Assembly (NCBI GenBank): GCA_017311315.1
Contig: CM029632.1
Coordinates: 12,547,014-12,611,013, forward strand
Source of the DNA: Dendrocalamus latiflorus
Lineage: Eukaryota > Streptophyta > Magnoliopsida > Poales > Poaceae
Direction: 5' to 3'
Length of the DNA stretch: 64,000 nt
Part shown: piece by piece, positions 1-10,300 of the stretch
Layout: each line of letters begins with the position of its first letter
How positions within the stretch are numbered: the first letter of the stretch is position 1
Position numbers and translations under genes: made by a program
Notes under the pieces: model-generated
What the model saw: the letters and a program-made list of their open reading frames with translations, nothing else
The model's database searches: none
Told to the model about the DNA's origin: nothing

Positions 1-760
1 CTAAGTTCTCGAACTTCAGAATAAAATACTTACAATCAAAAACACGAAAATGAGAGACACTGGGCTTTCGCCCATACCACAACTCATAAGAAGTGCGATG
101 CAAGTGTGCCCTTAGAAAAACTCTATTCGAAACATGTTACGCAGTGGCTATAGAGTTTTGCTAAGAGAAGTGTAGCATACTCATCTAGCATCGTCCTGGC
201 TATGTTGACCAATGTGCGATTCTTCCTCTCCACAACGCCATTTTGCTAAGAGATGTGAGGAGAAGAGAACTGATGCTCTACACCTATCTCATCACAGAAT
301 CTCTCAAAGTAGGAGTTCTTGAACTCCGTGCCATTATCACTGTGGATCGCTCGTAAGGCGCCAAGAAGATTAACAGAAAACCTACCGAATAAACCTTGAA
401 AATGACTAAAAGTCTCATCCTTCGAGGCTAAGAAAAACACCCAAGAAAACATCGAGAAGTCATCAGCCACAACAAAAATGTACCACTTTTCACCCGCTGA
501 CTGCACTCTAGCTGGACTAACAATATCCATATGAAGAAGCTTTCATGGTACATCAGTCATAGTCGCAGTGACTAGAGGATGAGAAGCGGCAACCATCTAG
601 CCATGCCGGCAAGAAGAACAAACTAAGTCTTTGACCATCTTGAGCTTAGATAGGGCACGAATGAGGTCATAGCCACTCACTCAGGTCAAATGATCAAATC
701 CAATGTGACTAAGTCTCCTATGCCAGAAAGAGAGATCACGGGACTCAGAAGCAACTAAGC
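1..760 (-). pseudogene. copia integrase fragment (HHCC and rve core)
   Basis: The enzyme would insert retrotransposon cDNA into the host genome. The minus strand shows a zinc-binding region at about 720-600 (HIGFDH-like, then CSSC), followed by the catalytic core. The first acidic residue is in VVADDF, the second in IHSDNGTEF (about 345-320), and the Glu follows in VVERKNRT (about 250-225). An in-frame TAG just before that last motif (about 255) and another near 165 break the frame. Downstream the ELWYGRKPSVSHFRVF block (about 90-45) confirms a copia integrase. The catalytic residues are recognisable but the gene cannot give a full protein. Confidence 0.85.
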
Positions 761-999
761 ATCGGAGAGAATCACCGAAAAACGCAATAAAATCAGCACG
801 AAAGATTATCCCAACCAAGAAATCCCACAAACCAAACTTTCCAAAGAATCAAGGACTTTACAAGAATTTTTCTTAAAACTTACCTCGAAATCGTCATTGC
901 TAAGCTAAGAAATAGATAGCAAATTATGTTGCAGTTTACTTACTAAGACAACATCCTTAAGAATAAAAGAATCATTAATGTGTATAGTACCTTTAGCGA

Positions 1000-1130
1000 T
1001 GACTCGACCTAACGAAGCATCTCCAAAGGTGATCATCTCATTACCTGGAGCTTAGACTAGGGAAGAGAACCAATGAGAATCTCTGGTCATGTGGTGAGAA
1101 CAGCTGGAGTACACAAGCCAAACCTCTCCC
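1000..1130 (-). pseudogene. copia aspartic protease remnant
   Basis: The minus-strand translation reads YSSCSHHMTRD followed by FSSL and GNEMITFGDAS, the usual layout around the copia protease active site. The catalytic Asp-Ser-Gly position reads Tyr-Ser-Ser, so the active-site Asp is gone. It lies between the integrase and gag blocks as expected. This is a short decayed remnant; the family call rests on the His-Met-Thr and Phe-Gly-Asp blocks. Confidence 0.65.
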
Positions 1131-1908
1131 TTCCCAACTCGACGAAGCTAAGTCAGTGAGAAAAAGACATCGGTGGCTCAGTACTGTGATAAATAAGAGC
1201 AGATCTAGGAAGCCAGTACTGAGTTACACGATAAGCAGTAGATCTAGTCACAGAAGCAAAAGACTGATCTCTAGCTACGCTACGCAACTCATCTCTCACA
1301 GAAACAAATGGTCTAGGAGTATACCTTGAGCCTCTGCTAGGTTCAACCGCTATGAAAGAGTGGGTCTGACCTACAATAGTATGCTAATCATACCGCGGAT
1401 AGCCACCTCGATGGAGAAAAGGAGGTCTATCCTCCGGACTGAGAAAACCCTGACCATAAGCAACTCGAGGACCAAAACTAGAAGAAGCCTTAAAATCAAG
1501 TCCTCGATGTTGCCTAGAACCCTGTAAATCAAGAGAGCTACCTATGACTTTAGACCTCATGTTGATCATGGGAGCACTCCAAGTCTGGGGCTAACTCTGA
1601 ATACTCCTAAGAGCATGAACACGATCTCTTCGCACGATCTTAGCGTGCCCGAAGCAGAGCTCAACCACATATCCATCCTTCTTTCAAAAGGTGCAATGAT
1701 ACGTCGCCTTTTGAGAGGTCGAAGCAACAGGTGACACAACCTTACTATCAGAAATCCCCTGGACAAAACCTACAGACTTAAACACTATTTTCTTATATTC
1801 GGGAGCAACCTTGATCACACCTACTGCTACACTCTAGCAATAGCATGTGCATGTTTTCTCACATCCTTTGAGAAATCATATCATAGACATTGATTGAACT
1901 TGCAAATC

Positions 1909-3365
1909 TTAGATTTGTTTAAGATAAGATTGAGTCTTTTCTTGCCTCCAACAAATTTTTTGAGTGTTTATGAGATACTCACACTCCCAAAAAAGAGAGG
2001 CATATGAAACACAAGGAAAAGGAGAGGATAAGGAACCAGAAGGAGAGGATGAAGAACCAAAAGGAGAAGATCGAATAGCGCGTGCATATCTCTCTTTATG
2101 CACGGCCACCTCAACTTCGAGGGCTTCGCAAGACACACATGGGACAGTTCTAATCCTAGCCAACTTGGCCTCGTAACTCTTCCTAAAAGTCTCTTGTATT
2201 TCCTTAGATTTCTCCCCCAACTTCAGCAAAGAATGAACAAGTAGATTGTGGTTTCTCTAGTAGATCCTCAATTAGCTTCACACATTTTTCATCCAATACA
2301 ATCAATTTAGATTTTAGTTTTTCACAATTATTACATGGTGAGCTAACAGGTGCAGTAGAAGCAAATTGAGTCATTTTCTTATTGTGATCACACATGTCCT
2401 GAAATTTCTTAGAAACATATTCAAATTCAGCAGTCAATTTTGGACAGTTGTCACAAGAAGCAACCAACTCCATCAAAACAACTTGCATTTCAGCAATTTT
2501 ATGATCCACCTTCTTTAAGTTAATCTTCAAGTTAGTACAACTATCACAGATTTCAAGCAGATCAAGGAGCAAGGTATATAAACCTCTAAAAGCAATGTCC
2601 TTATCCCCACATGATGTATAGAATGTAGTCTCAACAGAATCAGAATATAAATGAACAACCCTAGACTACTCTAACTTAGCTAGCAAACTAACATTTTCTA
2701 CCTTAAGCAAATCCAGCTCAGAAATTACACTATCATACGAGGTCCTTACCTTCTCCACATCTCCAACAAGGAAGCACATACATCACAATCGTTTCAGGAG
2801 GAAGCAGATCTAAGTGAAGTAAGCTCCCATGACAAGCTCTCTACCTCCTTCTCTAACTCACCACACCAAGCCATAGATCTAGCATAAAACTTTTCTAACA
2901 TGAGAAAAGCATCATTGAGCTGGTTGTAAGAGGGACATTCCTCATCGGAGTCGCTGTAGTGATCATCATCACTGATACCATTCTCATCAGCCTTGAAGAC
3001 ATGCTGGTGAAGTCATCGTCATCCTTGGTGTCCTTCTGTGGATCATGCTCGCCATTGTCGTCGCTCCAGCCCTCTATGTCACTAAAGTCGAAGTTGTAGA
3101 AGGTGGCGAGGACGTGGTGGAAGAGATTTTTGGCCTTGCCAAGGTTGCGGTACTTCTTCTCCTTGCCTTAATCACGAGCTAGAGGCTTCTTGTTGTGGTT
3201 CTTGCTAATGTAGTCATTCTTGCTCATACCGTTGTAGTCATTCTTGCCCTTCTCCAGTTTGGGGTGGTTTGCTCGAATGTGGTTGGGGCTACCACACTTG
3301 TAATAGATGACTAGACCTCCTCTCTTTCTTTCTAACTCTCTTGTATGCATAAAAGAATTTTCTAG
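1909..3365 (-). pseudogene. copia gag C-terminal part: zinc knuckle and Cys-rich coiled coil
   Basis: On the minus strand a degenerate zinc knuckle (YKCGSPNHIRANHP, about 3310-3265) follows a basic stretch. The first and last Cys of the CX2CX4HX4C pattern are replaced by Tyr and His. Further downstream an open stretch at 2572-2204 encodes repeated Cys pairs spaced along Leu/Lys-rich helices (CDNCPKL, CNNCEKLKSKL, LDEKCVKLIEDL), consistent with a coiled-coil spacer. Several in-frame stops separate the blocks. It continues the gag seen at 4302-5040 on the far side of the hAT element. Confidence 0.7.
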
Positions 3366-3373
3366 CTAAGAGG

Positions 3374-4293
3374 TAGGGCTGTGCAAAAAAAAACCGAACC
3401 GAAAAAACCGGTCTGAAAAAACCGAACCGAACCGGTCAACTCGGTTTGACCGGTTTTCGGTTTTCGGTTCGGTTTTTATATTTTAGGTTTATTTTGTGTT
3501 CGGTTTTTTCGGGAAAAACCGATTAAAAACCGAAAAAACCGAAAACCGAACTGTTCGCGTGCAGCAGGTGCGCTCGGTCTTTTTGGCGCCACCGAGCTTT
3601 GGCGCCAAAGGCTAGCCTGCTCGGATTTTTGCGTTAGCCCATAGAGCGGGTCTTTTTGGGCTAGCACTCGGATTCCCCACAGAGCTTGCTAGGCTGCTAG
3701 CTAGCTACTTTGTACATGAAAGGAACGTACTACAAACTTTGTACAGAGCGATTAGAAGTGAAGCTTCAACATTTCTATTGATACAATCAAATTTGAACAG
3801 TAAGCATTAAGTGGTGGTAATGACTTGATTTCTCTATATTATTTTGAGGGTAGATTCCAGATTAGATTGGATGACATGCGCGTTCATTCGGGGTAGTAGA
3901 TCAGTTTGGTCTGCAGTGCTGTTGTACTATTTTTATGGATAGTGTAGATGCATAATTTGAGAATTTTATCTACTAGACAGTTGTAGACAATTCGATAGCT
4001 TTCAGTAGGATTTTTATTCATGTCATTAGCTAGCACAGAGACTGCACAATCGTAATTTTACCAAGTTTTAGCAGAGGGCTCTAGCAAGCTCTAGTCACTA
4101 TATTGTTTGCAATTTGCGTTAACTTTGGTAAATATGGTATTTACCGATACCGTACCGAAATAAATTGGGATTTACCGATACCGAACCGTATTTTTAAAAA
4201 TACCGTATACTACCGAACTAACAATACCGTATTTACCGTATATACCGTATTTACCGAACCGATTTTACCGAATTAACCGAATGCACAGCCCTA
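3374..4293. mobile_element. non-autonomous hAT element (920 bp) in copia gag
   Basis: The ends are perfect 12-bp inverted repeats, TAGGGCTGTGCA at 3374 and TGCACAGCCCTA ending at 4293. They are flanked by a perfect 8-bp duplication CTAAGAGG at 3366-3373 and 4294-4301. TAGGG-type ends with 8-bp duplications are diagnostic of hAT. The subterminal parts are crowded with CCGAACCG/CGGTTTT-type repeats (about 3390-3545) and with TACCGTATTTACCG-type repeats (about 4130-4275). No transposase is encoded; small open frames such as the one at 3667-3476 look incidental. It interrupts gag, so it inserted after the copia element. Confidence 0.93.
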
Positions 4294-4301
4294 CTAAGAG
4301 G

Positions 4302-5040
4302 CCTAACCCACTCTCTAAGAACTACTCAAATTGGTCATCAGTCGTCTCGCATATTGAAGCTAAGGAAAAACTAGAGACATCATCAGAAGATGGTCCAAGA
4401 GCAGAAGTGGGATCAATGACCAAGGGCATCGACTGCAACTTTGTCTTGCGAGAGACGATGTCGATCTCATGAGTCTTGAGGTGAGAGTACAACGAATTAT
4501 GAGTCAAGGTCAGTAGATCAGTCGTGTCCTTGATGGTGGTCACCTTCATCTCCCAAACTCTAAGGTCTAAGCAGAAAGCATCTGATGAGCATTATCCGAG
4601 TCTGAGTATGTGAGGCCTACAGCTCAGAGGTTACTTAGAATCTTGTGAAATTTGCTGAAGCACTCATCCAATGACTCACCGGCAAGTATCTTGAATTTAT
4701 TGTATTCACGCTTGTACTGGTCCTGTCAGATAGTCTTAATCTGGGTGGTGCCCTCATGATATGCATCGAGGGTCACCCAGATGTTGAACGTTGACTTGAG
4801 ATGAGAGATGCTATCAAACTCACTTCGGCTAAGACCCTAAATGATGATGTTCCTTGCCTTAGCGTTTGCCTCAACATCTGGCATATTCATAGCAGTGATG
4901 TCATCCTCGGCAGGAACAAAAGACTGAGTTTTAACCTTCTTCCAAATCACATAGCCTTGAGCCTAAATATAAGACTACATCTTACTCTTCCAAAAGGGAT
5001 AGTCGACTCATCGAAGATAGGAGGTTGGTGAAATACTTGT
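4302..5040 (-). pseudogene. copia gag N-terminal part, decayed
   Basis: The clearest stretch (4549-4322) reads as the late part of a copia gag capsid domain, with LTHNSLYSHLKTHEID and a following linker. This is the region that normally precedes the zinc knuckle. Upstream (about 5030-4550) are further gag-like segments broken by stops. It starts about 50 bp downstream of the primer site, as expected. It is continuous with the knuckle region at 3365 once the hAT element is ignored. Confidence 0.7.
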
Positions 5041-5092
5041 CTGCTGCCATGGCTCTTAAGACTGGTTAAGATCTATGCGAAGAGCAAACTGG

Positions 5093-5104
5093 GCTCTGAT
5101 ACTA
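5093..5104 (-). other. primer-binding site of the copia element
   Basis: The minus strand reads TAGTATCAGAGC, differing by one base from the TGGTATCAGAGC complementary to the 3' end of plant initiator Met-tRNA. It lies 2 bp inside the LTR edge at 5107, where minus-strand DNA synthesis would be primed. Confidence 0.85.
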
Positions 5105-5106
5105 AT

Positions 5107-6728
5107 TGAAAGATCGAAGATGGAAACAGAGGGGAGTGAATGGTGCCTCAATTTTTTTTCTCCAAATATTCACCAATCCTTCATTTCAATAGCTACAGAG
5201 TTATGAAGATTAGGATGAAAATCCATCACAAAAACTAGCAAATCGAGACGATGAAAACCCACGAAAAATGAGCAAAAACAGAACTACTGCCGTTGTAATT
5301 GTAGTACTACTGTTTGCTACAGTAACTGCAGCACTACCGCTATAGTAATCACGGTGCTTCCACTATTACATTAAAATCAAGGTGGATAGTGTTTTCAGCA
5401 TGATTTTAAAAACCAAAATCATGACAATTTTTGATCCATAGATCCATCATGACAATTTTTGATCCATAGATCCAATGACATGAAATTTTATAGGGATCTT
5501 CTCTAGGATATTGTAAACTTATTCCAACAAATGATCATGAAATTATGGCCAAAGTAAGACCTTTTTCAGTTTGTTGGAAGGTTGCACCAAAACCGAGTCA
5601 AAACCAAAATTAGTGAATAAAACTTTGTCGTGGGATGAAGATGACCAAGAAGGGTCTAGATGTATTCCCACACATTACAATAAGTTAGTTCACCACAGAA
5701 ACCAAGCCAAAAATCCTCGAATTAAGAGATAGACTACAGAGGCCAAAGTTAAGCAAAACCGGGTTCTCGTGAATCTTGCTATCAAAGTGCCTATATGGGT
5801 GAAAATATATTCCCAAGGATTATCTATATCTCTTACACGTCCAATTCACCTTAGTGAAAACTATCTACTATTACAATGGAGAAAACTTGTTAACCCCCAC
5901 ACACGGGTTTTACTTATACAAGTTCACTTATGCACGCTTTTCAAAATGCATAAGTGTGCATTCGCTAAATCCTCGGCCTTGATTTGCCTTGATCAAAATA
6001 GCTCCACCTCAACCTAAACAGCTCTCCAATACATCACCCATGCGCCACGGTTTTGATCCAAGAGTGTTATTGGTATTTTGGTCAAACTTCCAAAATACCT
6101 TTCCTTAACCTGATAATCACCAATCACTGCAAGCAATCTCTATGCTTGCCACGTGTAGGTGCACCACTAGCTTGCTACGTAACCATGGCTCACTTGGGAT
6201 GTGCAAACCATATGGCGCCATCCCGCCATTCGAACCCGCCTTCATTATTTCCCGTCTTTCGCATGCCATGCTTGAACTCACCGTCCCACCTAGCATCCTC
6301 GATTGTTCTAGGTCTCATCTCCTCCATGAGCTTAGCCCTAATCATTACCGTTGACCATAGTTGACTCTAAGCAACCCTGCACATCCAAAGATAAAGAAAT
6401 TATTTTCAGACACAAGTTCTTCATAATTTGACCTATATTAGCCAAGACATGTATCATGCAACCTTAATTCAATGACCCAGGTCATCCCAACTCAATCCAT
6501 GACTCAAATCCCCAAACCCTATTTTTCTGGGAAGATCGGTAGTACCGCACTTAACATGTCGCAGCTCCCAAAAGTGGTACGTCTGCACCTTGCAAACCCG
6601 AACTGGACCTCTTTGGAAAAAACATACCACTGCTTCGTCGGTACTTTTGCCTTGTGGAACTACTGCAAAAACACCTGCGGTACTACCATGCTTATAGCTA
6701 TGGTACTTCTAATTTTTTGATACTTTCA
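5107..6728 (-). repeat. 5' LTR of the copia element (about 1,622 bp)
   Basis: On the plus strand the block begins TGAAAGATC and ends GATACTTTCA. This gives the TG...CA ends with a short inverted repeat expected of an LTR, and the inner edge sits next to the primer site. The partner LTR is outside the window, so the outer edge is set only by the inverted repeat. The interior is non-coding; the open frames inside (for example 6053-6364) do not resemble proteins. Confidence 0.75.
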
Positions 6729-7140
6729 TAAAACAGTCCGAATCAAATGCACTCTTTGTAAAACCAATTGATCACTCCATAAACATTGCAATTGTTCATC
6801 ACAACATTAAACATGACCTTCTCACATGGTCCTTCAATATGACAATAAAAGGTCATAAAGTTAACATTTGTTGGAGAAGAGGAAATAACCTGAGCAACAT
6901 CAGTAAACCTTGCTTCATATTCTTCAACTGTCAAGCCATCTTCGGTGCCTGATAGTCTCCCCAGTTCAGCTTCCACAAGGATGCCTTTTGCATGAGCCAA
7001 GGAAGATACGCTCTTTGTGCATAGTATGTTCTCCCCCAATGGTAGATGGGAACCATCCACCATATGATTGAATCAAATCACTGTAAATTTCAGAGTCACA
7101 ATAAAAGGTCAGGACAAAAGTCCTCTTTACCTCCCATCAG
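6729..7140. other. unassigned sequence between copia LTR and gypsy gag
   Basis: No clear gene. A minus-strand frame (7063-6743) contains a TVEEYEARF string reminiscent of gypsy gag, but the rest does not match that domain and the neighbouring gag is on the other strand. The ACAATAAAAGGTCA motif occurs twice (about 6840 and 7100). It may be older repeat into which the copia element inserted. Confidence 0.4.
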
Positions 7141-7790
7141 ATGAACGAGCCTGTTTCGGAGTGGTGGGACACTTTCACCGCCACTCACACCAATGCACAA
7201 GCAATCACTTGGAATGAGTTCATGCAGAACTTTCACAAGGCTCATGTCCCCTCTAGCAGCATCACTCTCAAGAAGAGAGAGTTCAGAGCTCTGCGCCAAG
7301 GAGGACAAATGGTGAACGAGTATCTCCAAAAGCTCAACCAGTTAGCATGCTATGTGCTAGAAGATGTAGCCACCGATGAGGCAAGACAGGAGAGGTTCTT
7401 GGAGGGCCTCAATGACAACATCGTGGTACAGTTGATCTCCAACGACTACCACAACTTCCACCAGCTTGTCAATAAGGTATTCACCAGGAGGGCAAACACG
7501 TTGAGATGGAGAACTGCAAGAGGAAGATTGCCACTCAGAAGGTCAACCCAGGAGATTTCCCCAAAGGCCCGTAGCACCCCACCACCATCTGGCAGCTTCA
7601 AGCCAGCAGCCACCTATCCACCTTTCTAGGACAACAGCTCCACTCCTCAGGCAAATATGCACCCTTCCTACCAGTGGGCAAGTGCCGAAGAACATCACCC
7701 CATCAGATGGAGTGATCTGCTTCTACTGCAAGGAGACATGACACTTTGCCAAGTCCTACCCTAAGAAGCTTCAGGCTATAGCTAATGCAG
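7141..7790 (+). pseudogene. gypsy gag (capsid domain and decayed zinc knuckle)
   Basis: Residues 1-110 of the open frame 7141-7629 match the retrotransposon gag capsid domain (SEWWDTFTATH, ITWNEFMQNFHKAHVP, KKREFRALRQGGQMVNEYLQ, ERFLEGLNDNI). A basic Ser/Pro-rich tail ends at a TAG at 7627. In a shifted frame a zinc-knuckle remnant (CFYCKET-HFAKSYP, about 7720-7765) follows, with a stop inside and the last Cys replaced by Tyr. The start used here is simply the first ATG in frame; upstream gag sequence is missing. Confidence 0.85.
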
Positions 7791-7852
7791 AATAATCAAG
7801 AGGTCAAAACTCAGGGCAAGCTTTCAAGCCCTAGAACTTCGTTAAAGGGCAT

Positions 7853-8062
7853 GTGAACCACGTTGCTGTAGAGGAAGCCCAGGTTGCCCTGGATGTCATG
7901 TTGGGTATGTTTCTAGTAAACTCAGTACTAGCATTAGTTCTATTTGATTTTGAAGCTTCTCATTCATTTATTTCCAAAACTTTTGTGGTTAAGAATGAGT
8001 TGGGTTCAGTTCCTCTTAGCAATCTCATGCTAGTCCAGTTCCTCTTAGCAATCCCATGCTAG
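7853..8062 (+). pseudogene. gypsy aspartic protease remnant
   Basis: The reading frame contains ALVLFDFEASHSFIS, the gypsy protease active-site block. The catalytic Asp is kept, but the Ser-Gly that normally follows reads Phe-Glu. A short tandem duplication (TCCTCTTAGCAATC at about 8013 and 8040) and a stop follow. It lies between the gag knuckle and RT. Confidence 0.75.
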
Positions 8063-8265
8063 TCCATTCTCTGGGAGCAAAAATGAAAGTTGGGACCTTG
8101 TGTTCGATAGTAAACCTACTCATTGAAGGAGTACCATTTCTAGCTAAGCTTATAGTCTTGGACTTCCAAATATTAGATGTTATTCTGAGTATGAACTAAT
8201 TATCCATGAATAGAGGTGAAATAGATTATGCCACCCGATTCATCACTCTCACTAATGGTCAATGA

Positions 8266-9695
8266 GTGAAAGTGACATTCACACCAGAATTCCCTAAAGT
8301 AGAGAAGTGTATCCTTAACCATCTCCAAACCTTAGAAGTACCAATCATTCGGAAATACCCAAATATATTTCCAGAAGACTTACCTAGAATGCCATCAGAT
8401 AAGGATGGTGAGTTCATGATTGACTTAGTCCCTGGTACTACTCCAAGTTCGAAGAGATCATACCGCATGCCAATTAATGAATTAGCTGAGTTGAAGCAGC
8501 AGATTCAATAACTTGAGGACAAAGATTATGTCCGATCGAGTTCATCACCTTAGGGTACACTAGTTCTCTTTGTCAAGAAGAAAGATGGCAATATGAGAAT
8601 GTGTATAGATTATAGAGCACTCAACGACGCCATCATCAAAAACAAGTATCCATCACTCAGGATCGATGGTCTTTTTGATTAGTTGAAAAGCGCAAGTGTT
8701 TTCTCCAAGATAGACATGAGGTCAGGATACCACTAGCTAAAAATTAGAGCAGAGGATATACCCAAGATGGCCTTCTTCACTCATTATGGCTAGTACGAGT
8801 TCACTGTCATGTCCATTGGACTAATAAATGTACCAGCCTACTTCATGAGTATAATGAACAAGGTGTTCATGGAGTGCCTGGATAAGTTCGTAATGATTTT
8901 CATTGGTGATATTCTCATTTACTCCAAGGATATGAAAGAGTTGGAAGAACACCTCAGAATAATTTTGAAGAAATTTAGACTGCACCAACTCTATGCCATA
9001 TTTAGCAAGTGTGAGTTTTGGCTAAGGGATATAGCCTTTCTTGGTCACATTGTGACATCTGAAGGAATTGCAGTAGATCATGCCAAGGTAGAAGCCATAA
9101 TGGATTCGAAACAACCTACATCGATAATTGAGATCAGGAGTTTCCTTGGACTTGTCGGTTATTATCGACGCTTCATAGCGGGATTCTCCGAGATAGCCAA
9201 GCCCATGACTCAACTTCTGAAGAAAGAGAAAAAGTTTGAATGGACAAAAGCATATGAATATAGTTTTTAGACTCTTAAGAAAAAGTTAATGTCAGCCCCA
9301 GTACTCGTTTTGTTAGATATACACAAGGATTTTGAGGTTTTTTGTGATGCCTCTCGGCAAGGACTCGGTTGTGTCTTGATGCAAGAAGGCAATGTTGTAG
9401 ACTATGCATCACGCCAGTTGAGATCTCACGAATGTAACTATCCAACCCATGACTTGGAGTTAGCAGCAGTGGTCTATGCTTTAAAGATGTGGTAGCATTA
9501 TCTTATTAGTAATCGTTGTGAGATATGCATGGGCCACAAAAATTTGAAGTATATTTTCACCTAGGTAGAACTCAACCTGAGGTAGCGAAGGAGGTTAGAG
9601 CTAATCAAGGATTATAAACTTAGGATTCACTACCACCTAGGCAAGACCAATGTTATAGCAGATGCATTAAACAGAAAAATCTATGCAAACTGCAC
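8266..9695 (+). pseudogene. gypsy reverse transcriptase and RNase H
   Basis: RT blocks appear in order: YRMPINELAELKQQIQ, a KKKDGNMRMCIDYRALND palm block (about 8575-8630), FSKIDMRSGYH (about 8702-8735), the polymerase box FIGDILIYS (about 8900-8925) and FLGHIVTSEGI (about 9035). The first Asp of the catalytic Asp-Asp pair is Gly. RNase H follows with FEVFCDASRQGLGCVLMQ (about 9325-9380) and the YHLGKTNVIADALNRK block (about 9625-9680). In-frame stops lie near 8508, 8551, 8681, 8734, 8791, 9268 and 9493. The enzyme would copy element RNA to DNA; this copy cannot. Confidence 0.9.
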
Positions 9696-9929
9696 ATTGA
9701 TAGAAGAAGTTTAAACTCAACTTCAGGAGGAAGTTGCCCATCTTAATCTAAACCCAGTAGAGCGGAGTATTCTCTCGGCTCTAGAAATTCAACGCACCCT
9801 ACCAGATCAAATCCATGGAGCTCAAAAGGTTGATGAGGATATCAAGGAGATAAGGAAGAATATGAGAAAGAAAAAGGCACCAATTTCAATGAGGATGAAC
9901 ATGGAACCATTTGGTTCGAGAATCATATC

Positions 9930-10300
9930 TGTGTGCCCAATAACAAAGAAATTAAAGATATAATTCTGCGCGAAGCTCATGAGACCCCTGACTCTATCCA
10001 TTCATGTTGTAATAAGATGTACTAGGACCTGAGAGAAAGATATTGGTGGGTTAGCATGAAAAGACAAATTGTTGAGTTTGTTCAAACATGTGACACCTGC
10101 CAAAAAGTCAAAGCAGAACATCAAAAGCCTGCTATACTTCTACAACCCTTGCCAATACCAGATAGAAAGTGGAAGAGATTGGCATGAATTTTGTCACCGA
10201 ACTTCCCAAAACTCAATCCGGTTATGATTCTATTTGGGTGGTGATTGACCGATTGATCAAAGTAGCTCATTTCATACATCTCAAGACTACCTACTCCCTC
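9930..10300 (+). pseudogene. gypsy integrase N-terminal part, truncated
   Basis: The H2C2 zinc finger is visible (REAHETPDSIHS, then CDTCQKVKAEH, about 9970-10115). It is followed by LPIPDRKW and, after a one-base frameshift near 10180, by MNFVTELPKTQSGYDSIWVVIDR (about 10180-10250). The last block holds the first catalytic Asp. Similarity stops at about 10300 in the TTYS block, so the rest of integrase and any chromodomain are missing. Confidence 0.8.

Larger units (their letters stand above)
1..6728 (-). mobile_element. Ty1/copia LTR retrotransposon, 5' part, decayed
   Basis: Read on the minus strand the order is 5' LTR (6728-5107), tRNA-Met-type primer site (5104-5093), gag (about 5040-3168, split by a hAT insertion), a Cys-rich coiled-coil stretch (about 2900-1909), protease (about 1130-1000) and integrase (760-1). 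Protease and integrase before RT is the copia order. RT, RNase H and the 3' LTR lie beyond position 1. Stops and frameshifts are scattered through every domain, so this is an old dead copy. The long LTR and extended Cys-rich coiled-coil gag resemble the Sirevirus lineage; that lineage call is inference. The LTR edge at 6728 abuts unrelated sequence. Confidence 0.85.
7141..10300 (+). mobile_element. Ty3/gypsy retrotransposon remnant (gag-pol, no LTRs)
   Basis: Domains occur in the gypsy order on the plus strand: gag (7141-7790), protease (7853-8062), RT and RNase H (8266-9695), then the H2C2 finger and the first part of integrase (about 9930-10300). At least eight in-frame stops (many TAG where Gln or Trp is normal) and frameshifts interrupt it. 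Sequence similarity ends just after the first catalytic Asp of integrase, and neither LTR is seen. RT wording is closest to Tekay/Del-type chromoviruses, by recognition only. Confidence 0.85.

Noticed and set aside
6743..7063. Minus-strand frame with a TVEEYEARF string resembling gypsy gag
   Set aside because: Only a short string matches; the surrounding residues do not fit the gag domain and the adjacent gag is on the plus strand.
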